Source: Anabaena azotica FACHB-119 | Lineage (GTDB): Bacteria > Cyanobacteriota > Cyanobacteriia > Cyanobacteriales > Nostocaceae | Assembly: GCF_014697625.1 (NCBI RefSeq) | Contig: NZ_JACJSG010000010.1 | Span: 124,001 to 188,000 of the forward strand | Length of the DNA stretch: 64,000 nt | Direction: 5' to 3' | In this document: piece after piece, positions 1-8,862 of the stretch | How positions within the stretch are numbered: position 1 is the stretch's first letter | Layout: each line of letters opens with the position of its first letter | The notes under the pieces: generated by a model | What the model was told of the DNA's origin: nothing | What the model saw: the letters and a program-made list of their open reading frames with translations, nothing else | Databases searched by the model: none | Position numbers and translations under genes: made by a program

Positions 1-2
1 GT

Positions 3-1334
3 ACTACTGATTTTGAAAAATTTTTAGATGATACAACCTGTTTGATAAGAGGACGAAAAGGAACAGGTAAAACTGCTCTATATTCGCTTTTTCTTAAACA
101 CAAAACTGTTGCTCAGAAACTAGCTCGTGGACGCTTAGATAACACTATATTCTTATCAGCACATGGTAGTTTTAATGAACGTCGTCCCTCTCGTGATGAG
201 TTTCAAACCATTCATCAATATTTGCAGCAGAATGGTGGCTCATGGGAGTCTTTCTGGAGGGCTTATTTACTGTTAAGATGTTATCAGGAAGGCTTGTTTA
301 AGGTTCCTAGAGGTGATAAATTTAGGGAACTTAAAGAAATTATTAGTAATTTGCCTAAAGACCGATGGCCTTCTGAATCTACACAAGCTTTACAACAATT
401 ATCTATTCATCCTCATTTTATACTGATAATTAAGGATGGAATAGATATGATTAATCAAGAAATTAAAAATAAATCTCAAAAGCTGTGGTTTCTTTACGAT
501 GATTTAGATGAAGATTTTCGTAAAGTAGGGGAAGTAAGACAGGAAGCGCTTACTGGACTATTTCAATTAATACAATCTTGTGATGCTAACAAATTAACAG
601 CAATTAGATTTAAAATTTTCTTGAGAGAAGATATATGGAATAGTTTGATTTTTGACAACAAAAGTCATTTTAATGGACGTGATATTCTTTTACAATGGAC
701 TAGAGTAGATTTTTTACGATTAGCCCTGCGTCAAGTAATACAATCTGAACAGTTCAAAAATTTAGTTGATCGATTTTCTCCCATTGCTGTTGAGAGCATT
801 GATCAAGCCAGTGAAGAAGCGATTGATAAATCCTTAGAATTACTTTGGGGGAGTCGTCGTAGAACAGGGGACAAAGCTAAATATGTATCCAGATGGGTTT
901 ATGAGAGATTAACAGATTCAAGTGGTACAACTTTTCCTCGAAGTTTAAGTATATTACTAGAAGGAGCAAAAGAACAAGAATTAAGCTATAAAGGAAAATC
1001 ATCAATTCAACCTCCTAGCGATCGTTTACTACGAAGTAAATCTCTAGAAAGCGGCTTGAAAAAAGCATCTGAAAAACGGTGTGATGAAATAAAAGAAGAA
1101 TATCCCAATTTGGCTAATTTTTTTGATTCTCTTAAGCAAAAATCAGCTTTTTTACAAAGAGAAGAATTACATAATATATGGCAGGAATCAGTACAGGAGA
1201 TAGAGGATTTTGAAGAATTTTCTTCTTTGTTAATTCAAATTGGCATTATTGAATGGCGCGAAAACCGTAAATGCTATAAGGTTGCGGATATATATGTATA
1301 CGGTTTTGAGATGATTCGGCAAGGTGCGGTATAA
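3..1334 (+). CDS. P-loop ATPase, 5' end outside the window
   Basis: The frame is open to the left edge, so this is the C-terminal 443 residues of a longer protein; the TTG at 42 is not needed as a start. A Walker A motif, GRKGTGKT, lies at about visible residues 17-24. A Walker B-like stretch, WFLYDDLDED, lies near residues 162-171, followed by an IFLREDIW segment often seen in stand-alone bacterial P-loop ATPases (the Sll1717-like group is my best guess). The C-terminal 100 residues are charged and helical, and could be a small winged-helix-like tail. The gene is AT-rich compared with the housekeeping genes further along. It is followed by fragments of mobile nuclease genes, so the setting is accessory. 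ATP binding is well supported; the biological role is unknown. Confidence 0.6.
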   Translation, partial: TTDFEKFLDDTTCLIRGRKGTGKTALYSLFLKHKTVAQKLARGRLDNTIFLSAHGSFNERRPSRDEFQTIHQYLQQNGGSWESFWRAYLLLRCYQEGLFKVPRGDKFRELKEIISNLPKDRWPSESTQALQQLSIHPHFILIIKDGIDMINQEIKNKSQKLWFLYDDLDEDFRKVGEVRQEALTGLFQLIQSCDANKLTAIRFKIFLREDIWNSLIFDNKSHFNGRDILLQWTRVDFLRLALRQVIQSEQFKNLVDRFSPIAVESIDQASEEAIDKSLELLWGSRRRTGDKAKYVSRWVYERLTDSSGTTFPRSLSILLEGAKEQELSYKGKSSIQPPSDRLLRSKSLESGLKKASEKRCDEIKEEYPNLANFFDSLKQKSAFLQREELHNIWQESVQEIEDFEEFSSLLIQIGIIEWRENRKCYKVADIYVYGFEMIRQGAV

Positions 1335-1342
1335 AAATTGTT

Positions 1343-1642
1343 TAACTTGATATTGCAGGTTGCATAGAAATTCTAGCGGGTTTACGGTTTGAGAAAGGCT
1401 TGATTCGTCAATTGTTACGGGAGGACATTATGAAAGAGTCAGTGATTTATCAAGACATCGTTCAAAAGGAAGCATTTAAACTGATTAGTCGTATGCTTAG
1501 ACGGCGTTTTGGCGATATCGACACTGCATTATTTGAACGTGTTGGGAATTTATCTGCTGATCAGTTAGAAGATTTAGGAGAAGCTTTATTTGATTTCACT
1601 GAGGTTCGTGATTTAGAAGCTTGGTTAAATCAGCAAAGCTAG
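1343..1642 (+). pseudogene. C-terminal remnant of an Rpn family / DUF4351 protein
   Basis: The frame is open from a TAA at about 1340 to 1642, and the last 80 codons encode a DUF4351-type tail: a SVIYQDI box, then ISRMLRRRFG and LSADQLEDLGEALFDF, ending EAWLNQ. In complete Rpn/PD-(D/E)XK family proteins this tail follows about 200 residues of nuclease-like domain. Here that domain is absent, yet codons upstream of any plausible start (GLRFEKGLIRQLLRED) still match the family. That points to a 5' deletion. An ATG at 1430 could still give a 70-residue peptide, so residual expression is possible. A terminator follows at 1668-1696. Confidence 0.6.
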
Positions 1643-1667
1643 GGTTAAGTTAACAAATACTGGAAAC

Positions 1668-1696
1668 CAGCTACTTCAAAAAGGTGGCTGTTTTTT
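1668..1696 (+). terminator. Intrinsic terminator after the DUF4351 remnant
   Basis: CAGCTACT (1668-1675) can pair with GGTGGCTG (1683-1690), including G-U pairs, and six T residues follow at 1691-1696. It lies 26 bp after the stop codon. Confidence 0.6.
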
Positions 1697-1702
1697 ATGG
1701 GC

Positions 1703-1824
1703 AGGACTTACGCAAGTGTCACAATTGGTGCTTGGTGCGTGACGCTACAAGTCTGATTACTACGTTCAAATATTTTCGCAGCGTCACACACCCTACAGAA
1801 AAATATGCCAGTTGCGTAAGTCCT
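1703..1824. mobile_element. 122-bp MITE-like element, copy 1
   Basis: The element begins AGGACTTACGCAA and ends with its exact inverted complement, TTGCGTAAGTCCT (13-bp terminal inverted repeats). A nearly identical copy of the same length lies at 10112-10233. It is too short to encode a transposase. No clear target duplication is visible. It makes up most of the gap between the DUF4351 remnant and the methyltransferase at 2008. Confidence 0.75.
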
Positions 1825-2007
1825 AATGGGAACAAAAGTAAATATCCTCAACTTTAAGTACAAGAACGTTGTCAATTAGTGACGGGAAATTTCTTTGAGT
1901 CTGTACCCAGTGGCGGTGATGGCTACTGTAATTGTGGAAAGAGAGCGAACAGCAACACCCCAACTCCCATATATTAAAAATTGACTCTAAGTTTTGCAGC
2001 AACATAT

Positions 2008-2775
2008 ATGAGCGAAACAGACACCACACTCCTACACACCCTCAACCCCCTGGATAGATTTTCCGATAGAGCTGAAGCTTATGTAAAATATCGTCCCAGC
2101 TATCCAGCCGCAGCTATTGATACTATTATTGAAGGCTTATATTCGCCAGTTGTAGCCGCAGATATTGGTGCAGGTACAGGAATTTCCTCACGCTTATTAG
2201 CTGAACGTGGTGTGAGAGTTATAGCTATTGAACCAAACGCAGCGATGCGAGAAGCTGCTGAACCTCACCCATTGGTAGAGTTGCGTGAGGGAACGGCAGA
2301 ATTTACCCAAATAGCCGATAATTCGGTTGATTTGGTCACTTGTTTTCAAGCCTTCCACTGGTTTAACCCAGAACCAACTTTATTGGAGTTTCACCGCATC
2401 CTCAAACCATCGGGACGGTTGGCTGTGGTGTGGAATAACCGCGATCAGGAAGATGCGTTAACCGCAGAGTATAGCCGCATTGTCCGCCAAGCATCCAATA
2501 ACCACCCAGCAGAATCAAGGATGCAGTCGGTAGAACCTTTGTTAGCTACTCCGCATTTTACTAATATTCGTGAGTATACATTTATTTATCGTCAAGAATT
2601 AGATTTATCTGGCTTAATTGGTCGAGCGATGAGTGTATCTTATTTCCCGCGTGCAGGTGCTGCTTATGAACAAGCGATCGCTCATTTACAAGATTTATAT
2701 CAACAGTTTAGCAATGAGCAAGGTTTTGTTTATATGGTTTATCGTACTAGCGTACATCTTGGGGAAGCAGTTTGA
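2008..2775 (+). CDS. Class I SAM-dependent methyltransferase
   Basis: This is a 255-residue protein of the Methyltransf_11 type. Motif I (VAADIGAGTGISSRLLAERG) sits about 45 residues in, and is followed by an acidic IEPNAAM segment and a TCFQAFHWF segment typical of the family. The catalytic-site sequence does not reveal the substrate. I place the start at the ATG at 2008 (MSETDTTL), because the upstream TTG at 1981 has no support. The stop codon TGA lies exactly where a CAGTTAT heptamer array begins, so the original C-terminus may have been replaced when the repeat arrived. The gene stands alone. Confidence 0.75.
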   Translation: MSETDTTLLHTLNPLDRFSDRAEAYVKYRPSYPAAAIDTIIEGLYSPVVAADIGAGTGISSRLLAERGVRVIAIEPNAAMREAAEPHPLVELREGTAEFTQIADNSVDLVTCFQAFHWFNPEPTLLEFHRILKPSGRLAVVWNNRDQEDALTAEYSRIVRQASNNHPAESRMQSVEPLLATPHFTNIREYTFIYRQELDLSGLIGRAMSVSYFPRAGAAYEQAIAHLQDLYQQFSNEQGFVYMVYRTSVHLGEAV

Positions 2776-2816
2776 CAGTTATCAGTTATCAGTTATCAGT
2801 TATCAGTTATCAGTTC
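2774..2816. repeat. STRR array, CAGTTAT heptamers
   Basis: About five tandem copies of the heptamer CAGTTAT run directly from the stop codon of the methyltransferase gene. The same unit, on either strand, recurs at 10090, 10235, 12990, 20325 and 35495. Confidence 0.85.
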
Positions 2817-2869
2817 ACATCCCCCACTCTAAACTTGATAACTGTTCACTGCTTTAATAGTAACAGTGG

Positions 2870-2965
2870 GAATTATGGCTACTGCAACATAGATTATGAC
2901 ATAAACAAATCATAAAATCTATATAGACAGCAACTTATCCATCTGTTTCCTGTCCCTTGTTATAC
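2870..2965. repeat. Degenerate copy of the TATAGCA-ended repeat family
   Basis: The order of pieces matches the family seen at 5910-6014: GCAACATAG, then AATCATAAAATCT, then CCTGTCCC, ending near TGTTATA. The ends have decayed. It lies in the leader of the radical SAM gene. Confidence 0.45.
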
Positions 2966-2984
2966 ATAAATATCTTTACTGACA

Positions 2985-3923
2985 ATGGCAAAAATCAGGT
3001 ATGAAGGTTACTGCGAAGGTGAACCAACTAGATTAGTCCGGGAAAAATTTGGTAATGCTAATGTTTATGGACAGCAGACTAAATCTTTGCTAACAAAAGC
3101 AACTGGTTTTATTGCTGCTTATGATTTTACATTAAATCCCTATCGTGGTTGTCAATACGGTTGTAGTTATTGCTATGCTGCGGCTTTTAGTCCCAATGAT
3201 AAGATGCGCCAAGATTGGGGTAACTGGGTGATTTTTAAAGAAAATGCTGAGGAGGTTTTATCTAAGGAATTATATAAATGGTATGCAAAAAATCCCCAAA
3301 CTCCTCCTCGGATTTATATGAGTAGTGTGACAGATCCTTATCAGCCATTTGAATCTAGATATGGACTAACTCGGAGGTTGTTGGAGGTGATGCTTGAGGT
3401 TAGAGATAATGGTTATCCTACACCGACTTTGGTGATTCAAACTCGCAGTCCGATTATTACGAGAGATATTGATTATTTGCAACGGTTTCAGCGCTTACGC
3501 ATTAATATGAGTATCCCTACTGGGAGTGAGTTGGTACGGAAGGATTTTGAACCGCGATCGCCTAGTATTAAAGCTAGGTTTAATGCCATTTCTATAATTC
3601 AGCAAAAGATAGATGCTTTCAAAGGTTTTGTCCCGAAAATTTCCATTACTATTACGCCTTTACTGCCTACTTTACTAACTGATGAAACAAGTTTTATTGA
3701 CAAACTTGCTATCGCTGATAGGATTGTAATTCAAGATTTCCATCCTAGCCATAATCGCTCACTTATAGCCTCAACTCGTCCAGAAGCTAATACAGTTAAG
3801 CCAAAATATGCTTGGTGGTATGCAAGTGAAGAATCAAGTTATATCAAATTCAAAGAAAAGTTAGTTTCTCGGCTGACTCATGTAGAAATTAAAGAAGGTA
3901 AAGAGGGTTTTGGTTATGAGTAA
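2985..3923 (+). CDS. SPL-like radical SAM protein
   Basis: This 312-residue protein carries a radical SAM [4Fe-4S] motif, CX3CX2C, at Cys56, Cys60 and Cys63 within NPYRGCQYGCSYCYA. That context is characteristic of the spore photoproduct lyase-like (SplB / Rv2578c-like) group. Conserved downstream stretches include YMSSVTDPYQP, QTRSPIITRD and SIPTGSELVRKDFEPRSPS. Canonical spore photoproduct lyase repairs a thymine dimer, but members in non-sporulating bacteria have no established substrate, so a DNA- or RNA-directed role is only an inference. The stop overlaps the next gene by 8 bp, so the two are probably translated together. Confidence 0.8.
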   Translation: MAKIRYEGYCEGEPTRLVREKFGNANVYGQQTKSLLTKATGFIAAYDFTLNPYRGCQYGCSYCYAAAFSPNDKMRQDWGNWVIFKENAEEVLSKELYKWYAKNPQTPPRIYMSSVTDPYQPFESRYGLTRRLLEVMLEVRDNGYPTPTLVIQTRSPIITRDIDYLQRFQRLRINMSIPTGSELVRKDFEPRSPSIKARFNAISIIQQKIDAFKGFVPKISITITPLLPTLLTDETSFIDKLAIADRIVIQDFHPSHNRSLIASTRPEANTVKPKYAWWYASEESSYIKFKEKLVSRLTHVEIKEGKEGFGYE

Positions 3924-5199
3924 CGTTATCGCCAATTGGTGGCGGAGTCAGCAGTTTAAGTTAGCTGTCAGCCGTGGTGAAAACAAAAAAGCAGTCAAAA
4001 TATTACACGAAATTCAAAAGTCAGGTGCAAAATTATCTTGGATAGAAAAATTATTTATTGATAAACTACGACTTGAGCGTTTATCCCAGGAATATCAAGG
4101 TGAAATTACCAATTTAAGGCAGGCTATAACAGCAATACCAGAATCAGAGCCTAGTTTAACATTAAGCCCAAATCCAGATTTTATCGAATTTATTTATCAG
4201 AGGTTTAATTTAATTCAACATGATAAATATAAACTGCAAGCAACTGGTATTGAAGAAAGGATGTTTGAACATCTGGAAACACAACTTGTTGATTATCTCA
4301 CCGATGAATTTGGTAAATTACCTGAACAGCAATTGGCTAAAAAATTGGCAGATGCGATAGATGATATTAATAATTTAAAGAAGGGGAAAGACCCAGACTA
4401 TCGTTTTAGCCTGACACCCCATGTCTATTTTATGAAATATTTTCTAGAAAATGTCTATTGTTTATATTTAGCTTGGTTTCTCATCTACCAGCATGGGTTA
4501 CTAAATCATAAAATGAATGTCCTTGATATTGCAGCAGGCCCTGGAACAGTTGCTTATGGTTTAGCGTTGCTTCTGCAAAGTGTGAATGATTTTGTTACTT
4601 TACCACAAATCCACATATCTTATTACTCTTTAGAGAAACAAGATACTTTTCAGTACAGAGGACTCCAGTTTTGGCGAAAATATATAGAGTCTCAGGCTAA
4701 ACCGATAAATACTTACTATCGATTTGTGACTAATGATATCTTAAATTGGCAAAATCAAACTAGCAGCGTCCCAGAGAAGTTTTTTGATTTCATTGTGGTT
4801 TCTCATTGCTTCTTTTCTGATTCAGATGCAAGAGTTAAAGCACATAATAATTATAAAGAAATATTTGCTAATGGACTCAATGAGCAAGGTTATGTATTAT
4901 TAATTATTCAAGATAAAAAATTATTCAAAATTTATAATTGTCAATTAAGTGAAGACCAAGAACAGGAAAAAAATATTGTATGTCAGTTTCTGACAGAGTT
5001 AGGTTTAAACTTAGTTTGGTATCAATATTTAACTTCCACAGATACTAGAAAGTCTTGTTCTGCTATAGAGTTTGGTAAATTTGCTGAACAAAATCTACCT
5101 AAGCAAATTTATATGTTTACTCTGATACAAAAGTATTTTAATCAAAAGTATCCGGCACACTATACGTTAGATGATTACGTGATTGTAGGAAGGAGGTGA
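3916..5199 (+). CDS. Methyltransferase-like protein paired with the radical SAM gene
   Basis: The protein has about 427 residues from the ATG at 3916 (MSNVIANWW); this start overlaps the preceding gene by 8 bp. A Rossmann SAM-binding motif I, LDIAAGPGTVAYGLALLL, lies at about residues 203-220. A later FDFIVVSHCFFSDSDARV block sits where motif IV/V is expected. The first 190 residues are helical, rich in charge, and unlike any domain I recognise. The arrangement (long N-terminal helical part plus a C-terminal methyltransferase fold) is unusual for a simple methyltransferase. Tight overlap with the SPL-like gene suggests joint function, possibly on the same nucleic-acid substrate. That is inference. 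Confidence 0.55.
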   Translation: MSNVIANWWRSQQFKLAVSRGENKKAVKILHEIQKSGAKLSWIEKLFIDKLRLERLSQEYQGEITNLRQAITAIPESEPSLTLSPNPDFIEFIYQRFNLIQHDKYKLQATGIEERMFEHLETQLVDYLTDEFGKLPEQQLAKKLADAIDDINNLKKGKDPDYRFSLTPHVYFMKYFLENVYCLYLAWFLIYQHGLLNHKMNVLDIAAGPGTVAYGLALLLQSVNDFVTLPQIHISYYSLEKQDTFQYRGLQFWRKYIESQAKPINTYYRFVTNDILNWQNQTSSVPEKFFDFIVVSHCFFSDSDARVKAHNNYKEIFANGLNEQGYVLLIIQDKKLFKIYNCQLSEDQEQEKNIVCQFLTELGLNLVWYQYLTSTDTRKSCSAIEFGKFAEQNLPKQIYMFTLIQKYFNQKYPAHYTLDDYVIVGRR

Positions 5200-5225
5200 T
5201 GAGAGGTTATATCTTTTTTTAAACC

Positions 5226-5897
5226 TAGAGGAACACCTACAATTACCGTTTGTTTGACCGTCATAAACAGCGAGTTATCAGCTTGGCTGTCTTAGCCGAT
5301 GAACAAGCAAATTGGCGACCTAGTAATTACAGCTATCAACTAGGTGGATGTCGCGTCAGTTTGGAGTTCCCCATAGCGAAATTGTTAGACTATGAAGCAA
5401 CTTGGGAAACCCTAGAACAAACCACCAACCCCTTTGGGATAATTGTCATGGCGCATCTTAAAACCAAGGCAACGCAACGAAACCCAGAAAATCGGCTACA
5501 GTGGAAATTAAGCCTAGTGAGAAGGTTATTTGAACGGGGATACAGCCGAGAAGATGTTCAGGAATTATTCCGGTTTATCGACTGGATAATGGTTTTACCA
5601 AGAGAGTTGGCGCTAAGTTTTACAACAGAAGTCAAGAGTTACCAGGAGGTACAAAGGATGCGGTACGTAACCAGTATTGAAAGATTTGCAAAAGAGGAAG
5701 GAATTGTTGAAACTGCTAGAGAAAGTGTGATCGAAGTGCTAGATACCAGATTTGGCGAAGTACCAACTTCTATTGTGGAAGCGATTAATAAAATTGATCA
5801 GCCATCCTTACTCAAGACACTGCTGAAAAGAGCGATCGCAATTCCATCCACTACCGAATTTCAGCAACTTCTAGATAATCTCACATCTGGAGAATAA
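5226..5897 (+). pseudogene. 5'-truncated Rpn family (PD-(D/E)XK) nuclease-like gene
   Basis: The frame from a TAG near 5226 to 5897 encodes the central and C-terminal part of an Rpn/transposase-like nuclease protein. TYNYRLFDRHKQRVISLAVL, a DEQANWRP segment and LEFPIAKLLDYE match positions about 80-130 of complete members. The nuclease core that should precede it is missing, and the family match continues upstream of the only available start (TTG at 5250). A truncated 215-residue protein is still possible. The C-terminus (EVLDTRFGEVPTSIVEAI) is intact. This is a second family fragment besides the one at 1343. Confidence 0.55.
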
Positions 5898-5909
5898 ATA
5901 CTCATCTTA

Positions 5910-6014
5910 TATAGCAGTAGCCAGATATGTTAAGACATGGATGAATCATAAAATCTTTACAGCAAGCATCTTCAGTGGCTGTCACCTGTCCCCTGTCACC
6001 TGTCCCCTGCTATA
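5910..6014 (+). mobile_element. TATAGCA-ended repeat family, copy A (105 bp)
   Basis: The element starts TATAGCAG and ends CTGCTATA, an 8-bp terminal inverted repeat. Inside are ATGAATCATAAAATCTTTACAG and a short CACCTGTCCC STRR run. A copy of the same length in the opposite orientation lies at 28863-28967, and related copies at 32836, 32995 and 63132. It fills the front of the 311-bp gap before the hybrid kinase gene; nothing else is evident in that gap. Confidence 0.65.
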
Positions 6015-6208
6015 TGTAGATTTGTGAGGATTTACGGGTAATAGTTTCCTCAGCTAAATCAAGTTGACAGTTAATTGCCAGAATATCCATAGGAAGCTAT
6101 CCTACTCTACGGGACAGCTAAATATAGCATATCAGAAAAACGCCCTTTATTTCTGGCGATCGCTTGTTTAACAGCAAAATTCCCTATTACCCTATAACTT
6201 AGTTTCAC

Positions 6209-7354
6209 ATGGTTGCACAATCTCCTCAATCTGGCAAAATACTGGTAGTTGACGATTCTCCCGATAACGTCTTTCTCATCAAAACCATTCTAGAGGGAGA
6301 AGGTTACACAGTTAGCACCGCCGAAGATGGCTTTTCCGCATTGGCGCAACTGCAAGCATCTCCTTGTGATTTGGTGCTGTTAGACTTAATGATGCCGGGA
6401 ATGGATGGTTACGAAGTCACTAGGCGGGTGCGTGGGGAGATGAAGTTGCAGCAGTACATCCCCATCTTACTAATTACTGCCCATGATGCCCCAAATGTGG
6501 CGCATGGACTAGATTTGGGCGCTGATGATTTCATCCGCAAGCCTGTGACAATGGACGAATTACTCGCCAGGGTGCGATCGCTGTTACGCTTAAAGCATAG
6601 TATGGATGAACGCGACGAAATCGCCCGTCAGCGTGAGGATTTTGTCTCTCGTCTCACCCATGATTTACGCACACCTTTAGTTGCAGCTGATCGGATGCTG
6701 GCGCTATTTCAACAAGGTGCTTTGGGAGATTTATCGCCGCAAATGTACGAAGTAATTACCATCATGGCGCGTAGTAATATCAACTTGCTGACGATGGTGA
6801 ACACTTTATTAGAAGTTTATCGCTTTGAAGCTGGTCGTAAAACTTTGGCATTTCAACCAGTGAATCTTAGTCAACTATTAGATGAGGTAGTTGGAGAACT
6901 GACACCCTTAGCGCAGGAAAAGCGTTTGGCGATGAATCGAGATTTTGGGGATGTATCGATAAAGAGTATAGTGAGTGGCGATCGCTTAGAACTGCATCGC
7001 TTATTTACCAATCTTATAGGTAATGCCATCAAATTTACAGCCTCTGGTTCAGTCACTGTCCGCATCAAAACCGTAACCATCAGTCCTCAAACAGATTTTG
7101 CTGACTCTTCTTTATCCCCTACCCACAGCAACTATATAAATGTGGAAATAGCAGATACAGGCCCAGGTATTCCATTAGAAGAACAAGCAACATTGTTTGA
7201 AAGATTTCGTCAAGGTAATCATAAAATTACTGGTAGTGGATTAGGTTTGTATCTTTCTCGGCGCATTGTGGAAGCCCATCAAGGTAATATTATAGTTAAT
7301 TCAGACATAGGTAAAGGCAGTGTATTTACTGTTAGCTTACCAGTAAAAATATAA
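6209..7354 (+). CDS. Hybrid response regulator / sensor histidine kinase
   Basis: This is a 381-residue cytosolic protein. An N-terminal receiver domain spans about residues 10-125, with acidic Asp15/Asp16, phospho-acceptor Asp59 in VLLDLMMPGMDG and Lys111. A HisKA domain follows (SRLTHDLRTPL, His151). Next comes a HATPase domain with its N box at NLIGNAIKFT (about 268-277), a G1 box DTGPG (316-320) and a G2 box GSGLGL (342-347). There is no transmembrane segment and no sensor domain. The receiver-then-kinase order suggests the kinase is controlled by phosphotransfer from another protein. No cognate regulator gene is adjacent. Confidence 0.88.
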   Translation: MVAQSPQSGKILVVDDSPDNVFLIKTILEGEGYTVSTAEDGFSALAQLQASPCDLVLLDLMMPGMDGYEVTRRVRGEMKLQQYIPILLITAHDAPNVAHGLDLGADDFIRKPVTMDELLARVRSLLRLKHSMDERDEIARQREDFVSRLTHDLRTPLVAADRMLALFQQGALGDLSPQMYEVITIMARSNINLLTMVNTLLEVYRFEAGRKTLAFQPVNLSQLLDEVVGELTPLAQEKRLAMNRDFGDVSIKSIVSGDRLELHRLFTNLIGNAIKFTASGSVTVRIKTVTISPQTDFADSSLSPTHSNYINVEIADTGPGIPLEEQATLFERFRQGNHKITGSGLGLYLSRRIVEAHQGNIIVNSDIGKGSVFTVSLPVKI

Positions 7355-7410
7355 TTTAAAGTATAATTTATATGTAGTTGCATAAACCAACTAATCAAGG
7401 ATGCAAATCA

Positions 7411-8793
7411 ATGATTACCATTACAAAATCCGAGGTTACTCAAATAATCGAGAAACAACGTAATTTTTTTGCTAGTGGTCAGACCAAAGATGTGAATTTT
7501 CGTCTGGAACAATTGCACAAACTTAAACAATTAGTTACAGAAAATGAACAGCCAATAACTCAAGCCTTAAAAGCCGATTTAAATAAATCAGAATTTGAAG
7601 CATATTTATCAGAAATTAGTGTTGTTCAAGAAATTAATTATGCTATCAAAAATGTCAAAAAATGGGCTAAACCCAAAAAAGCAGATGTTCCCCTAGACTT
7701 TTTTTCCTACTCAGGAAAAATCTATCCTGAACCTTTAGGACTTGTTTTAATTATTAGCCCTTGGAATTATCCATTTAGTCTAATAATTTCACCTTTAGTT
7801 GGAGCGATCGCCGCCGGAAATTGCGCTATCATCAAACCTTCAGAACTTGCGCCTCATACCTCTAGTTTAGTCGCAGAACTCGTTCCTCAATACTTCCAGA
7901 GCGAGTATATTGCAGTAGTAGAAGGTGGGGTGGAAACTAGCCAAGAATTACTAGCTCAAAAATTTGACCACATCTTTTTTACTGGTGGTACAGCCATAGG
8001 TAAAATTGTCATGGAAGCCGCCGCCAAACACCTCACACCAGTGACATTAGAGTTGGGTGGTAAAAGTCCTTGTATTGTTGATACTGACATTAATCTCGAA
8101 CATACAGCCAGACGCATCACTTGGGGTAAGTTCATGAATGCAGGACAAACTTGCATTGCGCCTGACTATCTATTAGTGGATCAAAATATTAAAAAAGATT
8201 TAATCGCCGCCTTACAAAAAACAATCAAAGAACTTTATGGCGAGAACCCAGCCCAAAGTCCAGATTATGGCAGAATTATTAGCCATAGACATTTTGAGCG
8301 TTTAACTAAGTTTCTGAACAACGGGAAAATTATCGTTGGTGGTGAAACAAATTATGAGGAAAAATATATCGCTCCCACAATTTTAGATGACGTTGCTTTG
8401 AGCGATCCTGTCATGCAGGAGGAAATTTTTGGGCCGATTTTACCTGTGATTGAATACACAGATATTAAAGATGCGATCGCCTTAATCAACTCTCAATCAA
8501 AACCCCTAGCTTTATATTTATTTACGCAAAATCAAAACCTGCAAAAACGCATCTTGCAAGAAACCTCATCTGGCGGAGTTTGTCTTAACGATACAATTAT
8601 GCAGGTAGGCGTTTCATCGTTACCATTTGGTGGCGTGGGTGATAGCGGTATGGGTAATTATCACGGTAAAGCCAGTTTTGACACCTTTTCCCATTACAAA
8701 AGCGTCTTGAAAAACTCCTTCTGGTTTGACCTAAATTGGCGTTACGCTCCTTACAAAGATAAATTATCCCTACTCAAGCGAATAATTAAGTAG
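7411..8793 (+). CDS. Aldehyde dehydrogenase (ALDH3-like)
   Basis: The ATG at 7411 gives 460 residues, the usual size for class 3-type aldehyde dehydrogenases. Visible landmarks are the substrate/cofactor loop SPWNYPF (Asn119), FFTGGTAIGK, the general base Glu214 in LELGGKSP, catalytic Cys248 in NAGQTCIAPDY and EEIFGPILPV. The enzyme oxidises aldehydes to carboxylic acids with NAD(P)+. Related cyanobacterial ALDH3 enzymes act on fatty aldehydes or apocarotenals, and the basic amphipathic C-terminus (SLLKRIIK) would fit membrane association. The substrate is inferred. The TAG stop directly abuts a GGGACTG repeat array. Confidence 0.88.
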   Translation: MITITKSEVTQIIEKQRNFFASGQTKDVNFRLEQLHKLKQLVTENEQPITQALKADLNKSEFEAYLSEISVVQEINYAIKNVKKWAKPKKADVPLDFFSYSGKIYPEPLGLVLIISPWNYPFSLIISPLVGAIAAGNCAIIKPSELAPHTSSLVAELVPQYFQSEYIAVVEGGVETSQELLAQKFDHIFFTGGTAIGKIVMEAAAKHLTPVTLELGGKSPCIVDTDINLEHTARRITWGKFMNAGQTCIAPDYLLVDQNIKKDLIAALQKTIKELYGENPAQSPDYGRIISHRHFERLTKFLNNGKIIVGGETNYEEKYIAPTILDDVALSDPVMQEEIFGPILPVIEYTDIKDAIALINSQSKPLALYLFTQNQNLQKRILQETSSGGVCLNDTIMQVGVSSLPFGGVGDSGMGNYHGKASFDTFSHYKSVLKNSFWFDLNWRYAPYKDKLSLLKRIIK

Positions 8794-8822
8794 GGACTAG
8801 GGACTGGGGACTGGGGACTGGG
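8792..8822. repeat. STRR array, GGGGACT-type heptamers
   Basis: GGGACTA, then GGGACTG and GGGGACTG units follow the aldehyde dehydrogenase stop codon directly. Further GACTATG/GACTGTT units run to about 8855. Confidence 0.8.
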
Positions 8823-8862
8823 TAAAATAACTATGGACTGTTGACTATGGACTAATGACCAA

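Noticed and set aside
6010..6090. 26-codon leftward frame (MDILAINCQLDL...)
   Set aside because: Too short, and its end lies within a repeat element; only a chance frame can be supported.
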